Assembly: GCA_937138255.1 (NCBI GenBank)
Contig: CAKZOU010000047.1
Location: forward strand, 1-64,000
Length of the DNA: 64,000 nucleotides
From: an uncultured Paracoccaceae bacterium
GTDB taxonomy: Bacteria > Pseudomonadota > Alphaproteobacteria > Rhodobacterales > Rhodobacteraceae
Reading direction: 5' to 3'
The notes below the pieces were generated by a model. The model was given only the letters and a program-made list of their open reading frames with translations. It was not told the origin of the DNA and did not search any database. Positions 58,404-64,000 of this stretch are shown in pieces. Position 1 is the first letter of the stretch, and the number at the start of each line of letters is the position of its first letter. A program made the translations under genes and the position numbers.

Positions 58404-60809
58404 CTAGCCGCGCAACCGCACGCCTTCGGGATCAAAGCCGCTGTCGAGGGCGAGCCGCGCCTTGCGGCGCTTGCCCAGAAGCTCGATCTCGACCTCAAGA
58501 TCATCGGCAACCGACGCACGCGGCACGAGCGCATAAGCGACCGATTGGCCCATGTGATGCGAATAGCCGCCCGAGGTGCAGAAGCCCGCAACCTCGCCGT
58601 TGATGAACACCGGTTCATAGGCGGTCACGTCGGCGTCCTCGGCTTCGACGATAAATGTCACAAGCTGGCGGGCAGGGGGCACGTCGCGCTCGGCAGCGGC
58701 GGGCGCGTGGCCGATGAAATTGCTGCGCTTCCAGTCGATGAAACGGTCAATGCCGGTCTCGGCGGCGGTGTAGTCGGGCGAGAACTCGCGCAGCCAAGAG
58801 CCGAAGAACCGATCAAGCCTGAGCGACATCATCGCCCGCATCCCGAAGGGGATCATTCCGTGCGGCTGGCCTGCATTCCACAGCGTGTGCCAGAGGCTCC
58901 GCTGATCCATGATATCGCAGTAGATCTCGAAGCCAAGATCGCCGGTATAACTCACCCGCTGCACGATACAGTCGGCTTGCCCCACGACCATGCGGCGCAC
59001 ATCGAGAAACTTCATCGCCCCCACATCGGCCCGGGTGCAGGCCTGCAAGACCTCGCGCACCTTGGGGCCGGCGATCTGGAAACCGGTGCGCCGGTCGGAG
59101 ATGTTCTCGACCGTCACGCCCTCCGCCTCATTCATCAGGAACCAGCGATGGTGGATATCCTGCGCGCCATAGGAAGCGGTGAGCTGATACTCGGTCTCGC
59201 TCAGGCAGGAGATGGTGAAATCCCCCCAGAGCCGCCCTTTGGGCGAGAGCATCGGCGTGAGCGATATCCGCCCCGGTTTGGGGATGCGCCCCGCCATGAT
59301 CCGACCGATCCATGCCTTGGCATTCGGCCCCTTGACCGAGAATTTGCCGAAGTTCTGCACCTCGTTGATCCCCACGCCCGCCCGCACGGCCTTCACCTCG
59401 CGCCCCGTGGCGGCGAACGCGTTGGAGCGGCGGAAGGACGGGGTCTCATAGCGCGGCTCGTCGCCTCGCGCGTAATAGTTGACCACCTCGAGGCCGAACT
59501 GCTGGCCCCAGACCGCGCCCATGCTGTCGAAAATGTCATACATCGGCGTGGTGCGATGCGGCCGCGCCGCGGGCTTTTCCTCGTTGGGATAGGCGATGGA
59601 GAAACGGGTCTGGTAATTCTCGATGACCTTGGGCCGCGTATAGCCCGGCGTGATCCATTTGCCGAAGCGGCCCACATCAAGGCCCGTCACATCGCGTTCG
59701 GCCTCGCCCTCGATCATCCATTGCGCCAGCGTCAGGCCGACGCCGCCGCCCTGACTGAAGCCCGCCATGACACCGCAGGCCGACCAGTAATTCCGCACGC
59801 CCGGCACAGGGCCGACGAGCGGGTTGCCGTCGGGGGCAAAGGTGAACGGGCCGTGGATGACCGATTTGACGCCCGCACGCTCGAGCACCGGGAAGCGCTT
59901 GTAGGCGAAGGCGATGGAATCCTCGATCTTGTCGAAATCGTCGGGCAGAAGCTCGTGGCCGAAATCCCACGGCGTCCCGTCTACCGCCCAAGGCCGACAG
60001 GGCTTTTCATAGAAGCCGATGCAAAGGCCACGGCCCTCTTGCCGCAGATAGCTCTCGCCGGCGGGATCCATGACGTGGGGATGCTCGCGGCCGAGGTTAT
60101 AGATCTCGGGGACTTCGTCGGTGACCAGATACTGGTGCTCCATCGGATGCAGCGGGAAGTAGATGCCCGCCATCGCCCCCACCTCACGCGCCCAGAGGCC
60201 GCCCGCGTTGACGATATGCTCGGCATGGATCGTGCCCTTCTCGGTCACCACGTCCCACGTCCCGTCGGCCCGCTGGTTGGTCTCGATCACCTTGCAGTGG
60301 GTCTCGATCGTCGCCCCGCCCATCCGCGCGGCCTTGGCATAGGCGTGGGTCGTGCCGGAAGGATCGAGGTGGCCGTCGAGCGGGTCGTAAAGGCCGCCGA
60401 CGATGCCGTCGAGATTGACGATCGGCGCCATCCTGGCGATTTCCTCGGGGCCGACGATCTCGGTCTCAAGCCCCATGTAGCGATGCTTGGCCCGCTCGGC
60501 CACGAGCATGTCAAACCGGTCGCGGTTGTCGGCCAAGGTGATGCCGCCCACATGGTGAAGGCCACAGGACATCCCCGTGATCGCCTCAAGCTCGCGGTAG
60601 AGGCGGATCGTATAGCCCTGAAGCGCGGCCATATTGGTATCGCCGTTGAGAGTGTGAAAGCCCCCGGCCGCGTGCCATGTCGAGCCCGAGGTCAGCTCGG
60701 ACCGCTCGATCAGCATGACATCCGACCAGCCAAGCTTGGTCAGGTGATAGAGAACGGAGCATCCAACGACGCCCCCGCCGATAACGGCAACGCGAGTAGT
60801 GGTTTTCAT
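58404..60809 (-). CDS. FAD-dependent GcvT-type dehydrogenase (dimethylglycine/sarcosine family)
   Basis: 801 aa. N-terminal DAO-type FAD domain (about 1-370) with VAVIGGGVVGCSVLYHLTKL and the GSTWHAAGG segment, whose His carries covalent FAD in relatives. Then an FAO_M middle piece (about 375-430) and folate-binding GcvT domains (about 435-795). Such enzymes demethylate dimethylglycine, sarcosine or related methylated amines and pass the methyl as formaldehyde to folate. Which substrate is used cannot be told. A paralog begins at 62961 on the other strand. Confidence 0.88.
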   Translation of the reverse strand: MKTTTRVAVIGGGVVGCSVLYHLTKLGWSDVMLIERSELTSGSTWHAAGGFHTLNGDTNMAALQGYTIRLYRELEAITGMSCGLHHVGGITLADNRDRFDMLVAERAKHRYMGLETEIVGPEEIARMAPIVNLDGIVGGLYDPLDGHLDPSGTTHAYAKAARMGGATIETHCKVIETNQRADGTWDVVTEKGTIHAEHIVNAGGLWAREVGAMAGIYFPLHPMEHQYLVTDEVPEIYNLGREHPHVMDPAGESYLRQEGRGLCIGFYEKPCRPWAVDGTPWDFGHELLPDDFDKIEDSIAFAYKRFPVLERAGVKSVIHGPFTFAPDGNPLVGPVPGVRNYWSACGVMAGFSQGGGVGLTLAQWMIEGEAERDVTGLDVGRFGKWITPGYTRPKVIENYQTRFSIAYPNEEKPAARPHRTTPMYDIFDSMGAVWGQQFGLEVVNYYARGDEPRYETPSFRRSNAFAATGREVKAVRAGVGINEVQNFGKFSVKGPNAKAWIGRIMAGRIPKPGRISLTPMLSPKGRLWGDFTISCLSETEYQLTASYGAQDIHHRWFLMNEAEGVTVENISDRRTGFQIAGPKVREVLQACTRADVGAMKFLDVRRMVVGQADCIVQRVSYTGDLGFEIYCDIMDQRSLWHTLWNAGQPHGMIPFGMRAMMSLRLDRFFGSWLREFSPDYTAAETGIDRFIDWKRSNFIGHAPAAAERDVPPARQLVTFIVEAEDADVTAYEPVFINGEVAGFCTSGGYSHHMGQSVAYALVPRASVADDLEVEIELLGKRRKARLALDSGFDPEGVRLRG

Positions 60810-60841
60810 GGGCCTACCTCGTGAAATGGATCGGCCCTAGT

Positions 60842-62797
60842 TCACTCCGCCGCCGCGGACCTCACTTTTCCTTTAGCGACGGTTCCTGTCGTTTTTCCTG
60901 CGTCGATTGGAAACTCCGCCGGATCAATTCCGTGGCGACGGCAGAGGCGGTCCAGATAGCAGTCCTTTGGCAAGTCGCCGCCGAAATCCTCCAAAATAAA
61001 ACGTTTGGTTTTACCAAAAATATGAACCGAAACAGTCTCCGGGTGTTCATAGATCTCTGACGATACCGCCGGATCGAGATGTGCCCGTCGGAAAGGCCGC
61101 GGACCAGGGTAGAGAACATTCTTGCCGACGCCAAAGCGCTTTTCTCCAGTTTCGGCGAGATAGTGATCGACCATCCTCGGCCCAGTAGTGCCCCAACTAA
61201 ATTCCGTTACATTCCAAGTTTCGCCTGACGCTTTCCGGTCTTGGAGTTGATCTTGCCTACTCCGGCGAAAGAATGGGGGTATGGGTGTCAAGCTGGTAAG
61301 GAATTCGACACAGCCGTGAAGACCAGGCGAGTTTGACGGCAGTCCAAGGACTCCATTGGCGAGTGAATGGTCGGACTTCTTGGCTTCTTCGAAACCAAAA
61401 ACATACGGCGTCGGAAATATAAACGGGCGCAAGCAATAGGCGTCCATGTCAGCCCAGATCGCTCCAGTCTCGCGGATCATGAAGAGACGGAAAATGTCGC
61501 TATAGACGGCATTGTTATGTCGCAGTTCGGGCCCGACCGCGAACTTCGGCGCATAGATATCGCGGGCGTCTGCGATGATAACCCCTTTCGGCACATTGCC
61601 GACCTCGTCCAAGGTGTAGAGCGTGAACTCGTGACCGGCATCGAGATAGGACTGGGCTACGAGAACCTCTACAAACGTCAAATCGCTTCCAGTCCAGAAG
61701 CTGGCGATCTTGGGCAGCGCGCGTGTCTCACCTCGCTCTGCGTTCCGCGATAAGGAATGAAGCTGCCAGGCTGGCGAAACCGGCGCCTTTGCGGTTTCTG
61801 TCGGATTGACGCGCTCGGGATCGCACAACCCAATCGCCCGCGCCGTTGTGAACCCATCGCCAGTCGCAACAATTTCGTCCGCTTTTGCGCGATGCCAGTC
61901 GAAAGACCGGCGATGCAGCCTGGCCAGTTCGGGGTCCTTTAGAAAACCATCGAGCACTGATCTGGCCGCCGGACCAAGGGGGGCAGGGGCGGCCATCCCC
62001 GATGTATCATAGCCGCGATAGTAATCTATGAACCGGTTCTCGAGCCGCGCCGCATCCATGACATCGCCGCGATCAATCTTGACCAGAAAGCTTTCGATGC
62101 TGCGGATCGCATAATGATTGAGACGGGCGTGATCGGTTGTCCCGCCGCTTGCAATGACCTTCCTGTCCGTATCGGTGAATGAAGGCGGAAGTTGGTTGCC
62201 GGAACCGTCTTTCCAAACCAGACCGAGTGCCGAAAAGTCACGCATGATCGGGCGATGATTTCGGCGCGGAGACCAAGGCAAAGCATTGCGATAAAGAGTT
62301 TTTATTGCCGTAAATTCATCTTGAGATGGAATGCGCGACATCATCGTGAATTGATCACAAACCGGCTCGTCCCGCATTTCCACGCGATTGTCGCCCGAAT
62401 AAGGGGTGGACGTAAGCGAGATCGCGTCTGCAGGAGCGAGCCGTTCAACTAGATCCGAAACTTGAGTTAGCGGCGCCTCGAGGTGGACAAATTCATCGAC
62501 ATCTGAGTGCAGAATCCACTTGGCGCGGCGATAGGCTGGATAATACTGGGCTATCTTTAGGGCTGCGATCTGCCACTTGCCAACCTCAACCGACAGAACT
62601 CTGGGATTGATGACGTGGGTAACGAGCCCCTGGCGTTGCAAGGCCAGAAGGATTTCGTCGGTCCCGTCGGCACAATCGTTTGTGACGACGATGAAATGGC
62701 CAAAACCAATAGCGAGATGGTGGGCCACCCATTCAAGGATGTAGGGCCCTTCGTTCTTCATCGCTGTAACGATGACAAATTCCTGGTTCTTGGTCAT
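60842..62797 (-). CDS. Two-domain glycosyltransferase (GT2-like plus GT32-like)
   Basis: 651 aa. The N-terminal half (about 1-310) is a GT2-type transferase of the Glyco_tranf_2_4 kind: VIVTAMKNEGPYILEWVAHH, then KWILHSDVDEFVHL with its acidic DVD motif. The C-terminal half (about 365-640) resembles the sugar-binding DXD family: AVYSDIFRLFMIRETGAIWA followed by DMD. Base composition is lower in GC than its neighbours (28 of 60 at 61381-61440). It may decorate a surface glycan. ATG 62797 is preferred to the TTG/ATG sites up to 62857. Confidence 0.82.
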   Translation of the reverse strand: MTKNQEFVIVTAMKNEGPYILEWVAHHLAIGFGHFIVVTNDCADGTDEILLALQRQGLVTHVINPRVLSVEVGKWQIAALKIAQYYPAYRRAKWILHSDVDEFVHLEAPLTQVSDLVERLAPADAISLTSTPYSGDNRVEMRDEPVCDQFTMMSRIPSQDEFTAIKTLYRNALPWSPRRNHRPIMRDFSALGLVWKDGSGNQLPPSFTDTDRKVIASGGTTDHARLNHYAIRSIESFLVKIDRGDVMDAARLENRFIDYYRGYDTSGMAAPAPLGPAARSVLDGFLKDPELARLHRRSFDWHRAKADEIVATGDGFTTARAIGLCDPERVNPTETAKAPVSPAWQLHSLSRNAERGETRALPKIASFWTGSDLTFVEVLVAQSYLDAGHEFTLYTLDEVGNVPKGVIIADARDIYAPKFAVGPELRHNNAVYSDIFRLFMIRETGAIWADMDAYCLRPFIFPTPYVFGFEEAKKSDHSLANGVLGLPSNSPGLHGCVEFLTSLTPIPPFFRRSRQDQLQDRKASGETWNVTEFSWGTTGPRMVDHYLAETGEKRFGVGKNVLYPGPRPFRRAHLDPAVSSEIYEHPETVSVHIFGKTKRFILEDFGGDLPKDCYLDRLCRRHGIDPAEFPIDAGKTTGTVAKGKVRSAAAE

Positions 62798-62960
62798 GGC
62801 TGCCCTTGTTTTACTCGGAACCATCTTTGAGATCCTCTGTCCGGTCAAGATGATCAAACAAGACAGCGATCTTCCCGGAAAAACGACACAGAACGTCGCA
62901 AGCGGGCAGACAGCATCCAGTGGTTTCCCTGAAACTCGGCGAGAAACGGTGGAGGAATTG
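62798..62960. promoter_or_regulatory. Divergent region, glycosyltransferase / second dehydrogenase
   Basis: 163 bases between divergent starts; it holds the promoters for both. GGAGGA at 62951-62956 is the ribosome site of the plus-strand gene. No operator recognised. Confidence 0.45.
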
Positions 62961-64000
62961 ATGCGTTCGCGGGCTCAGGCAGTCGTCATTGGTGGCGGCG
63001 TCATCGGTTGTTCGATCCTCTATCATCTGGCCAAGCTCGGCTGGACCGACGTGGTGCTGCTCGAGCGTGACGAGCTGACCTCGGGCTCGACTTGGCACGC
63101 GGCGGCCAACATCCACGGGTTGCACGATTCGACCAACATCAGCCGCATTCAGCACTATACGATGAGCCTCTACAAAGAGCTCGAGGCCGAGACGGGGCAG
63201 GGCTGCGGCGTGTTCCAGCCGGGCTCACTCTATCTCGCCCAGACCGAGGCGCGCGAGCATCAGTTGCGGCTGCAGGCGGCCAAGGCCAAGTTCTACGGCA
63301 TGAATTTCCACGAGGTCAGCCGCGACGAGGCCGAGCGGCTGCACCCGCTCGTCGATTTCGACGGTATCCGCTGCATCATGTACGAGCCCGATGGCGGCAA
63401 CGTCGATCCCTCGGGCGTGACCAACGCCTATGCCACCGGCGCGCGGATGCGCGGGGCCGAGATCTATCGTTTCACGCCGGTGACGGCGACGATCCCCCAG
63501 CCGGACGGGACATGGATCGTCGAGACACCGAAGGGCGCGATCCACACCGATTGGGTGATCAACGCCGCGGGCCTTTGGGGCCGCGAGGTTGCGGCGCTGG
63601 CGGGGATCGAGCTGCCCTTAATGCCGACCGAGCATCAGTATTTTGTCACCGAGACCATCCCCGAGATTGCCGCAATGGACCGGCGCCTGCCGTCGGTCGC
63701 CGACCGCGACGGCGAGTATTATCTGCGGCAGGAAGGCAAGGGCCTTCTCGTCGGCGCCTATGAGAAGGCGATGAAATTCTGGGCCGAGGACGGCACGCCG
63801 CAAGGATTCGGCCACGAGCTTTTCGCCGACGATCTGGAGCGGATAGAAGACAATATGATGCGGGCGATTGCCCGTGTGCCGGTTGTCGGCAGCGCCGGGA
63901 TCAAGCGGGTGATCAACGGGCCGATGATCTGGTCGCCGGATTCGAGCGTGCTTTACGGCCCGCACCCCGACCTGAAAAACTATTTCTGCTGCAACGGGAT
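62961..64000 (+). CDS. Second FAD-dependent GcvT-type dehydrogenase (3' end outside window)
   Basis: About 346 codons visible, still open at the window edge. The start ATG follows GGAGGA. The N-terminus AVVIGGGVIGCSILYHLAKL and GSTWHAAANIHGL are clearly homologous to the 801-aa protein at 58404-60809. Only the FAD domain is in view; the GcvT part is expected beyond the end. Differences around the flavin-contact segment (HAAAN versus HAAGG) suggest another substrate, for instance a different methylated amine. Confidence 0.87.
   Translation, partial: MRSRAQAVVIGGGVIGCSILYHLAKLGWTDVVLLERDELTSGSTWHAAANIHGLHDSTNISRIQHYTMSLYKELEAETGQGCGVFQPGSLYLAQTEAREHQLRLQAAKAKFYGMNFHEVSRDEAERLHPLVDFDGIRCIMYEPDGGNVDPSGVTNAYATGARMRGAEIYRFTPVTATIPQPDGTWIVETPKGAIHTDWVINAAGLWGREVAALAGIELPLMPTEHQYFVTETIPEIAAMDRRLPSVADRDGEYYLRQEGKGLLVGAYEKAMKFWAEDGTPQGFGHELFADDLERIEDNMMRAIARVPVVGSAGIKRVINGPMIWSPDSSVLYGPHPDLKNYFCCNG

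Noticed and set aside
58545-60824. 759-codon open frame on the plus strand
   Set aside because: Antisense to the GcvT-type dehydrogenase; composition is that of a shadow frame.

Overview
The window is a GC-rich chromosomal segment from an alphaproteobacterium, most likely a member of the Rhodobacterales (Rhodobacteraceae/Roseobacter type). This is inferred from gene content: the sufC-sufD-YIP1-sufS order, an adjacent sciP-ctrA pair, a pyrH-to-lpxB envelope operon, an IalB-family protein, a Hint-domain protein, and FAD/GcvT-type methylamine dehydrogenases. Almost all of it is housekeeping DNA. No CRISPR array, complete prophage or intact insertion sequence was seen.

Layout. 0-4 kb: 3' half of a SUF iron-sulfur operon, then tRNA-Arg(CCG) with the decayed start of a phage-type integrase beside it. 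4-10 kb: cell-wall and envelope genes (Tat-exported DUF882 protein, L,D-transpeptidase, lpxD with a private acyl carrier protein and ketoacyl synthase, IalB). 10-18 kb: HerA-like ATPase, CorC-type protein, xerD with two unknown envelope genes, divergent aroK-aroB, and ssb. 18-26 kb: a peptide-type ABC importer with a fused double ATPase, then an AraC regulator and miaA. 27-39 kb: the pyrH-frr-uppS-cdsA-dxr-rseP-(41-aa protein)-bamA-skp-fabZ-lpxA-lpxI-lpxB run, which joins translation, isoprenoid, phospholipid, outer-membrane protein and lipid A synthesis. 39-46 kb: mnmA, sciP-ctrA, ligA-recG, and a 40-aa membrane protein gene behind a LexA-type operator. 46-56 kb: NifU-like scaffold, hisI, gluQ, trmFO, a probable envelope protein, gyrA, and an arginine-degradation pair (ornithine cyclodeaminase, arginase) opposite an Lrp-type regulator, then dsbB and a YqaA-type membrane protein. 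56-64 kb: tRNA-Leu(CAA), an N-terminally shortened Hint protein, a MobA-like transferase, and two paralogous FAD/GcvT dehydrogenases flanking a low-GC two-domain glycosyltransferase. The last gene runs off the window.

Most interesting points: (1) a 40-codon membrane-protein gene at 45562-45684 preceded by GTTC repeats matching the alphaproteobacterial LexA box and by a CtrA-like box, which suggests an unannotated SOS/cell-cycle small protein; (2) a hairpin that would hide the ribosome binding site of sciP; (3) an intergenic region near 10.1-10.3 kb with an inverted pair of related motifs, each beside a hairpin, which may encode small RNAs; (4) a two-domain glycosyltransferase of different base composition between two dehydrogenase paralogs. 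All regulatory assignments are inferences from sequence pattern only.
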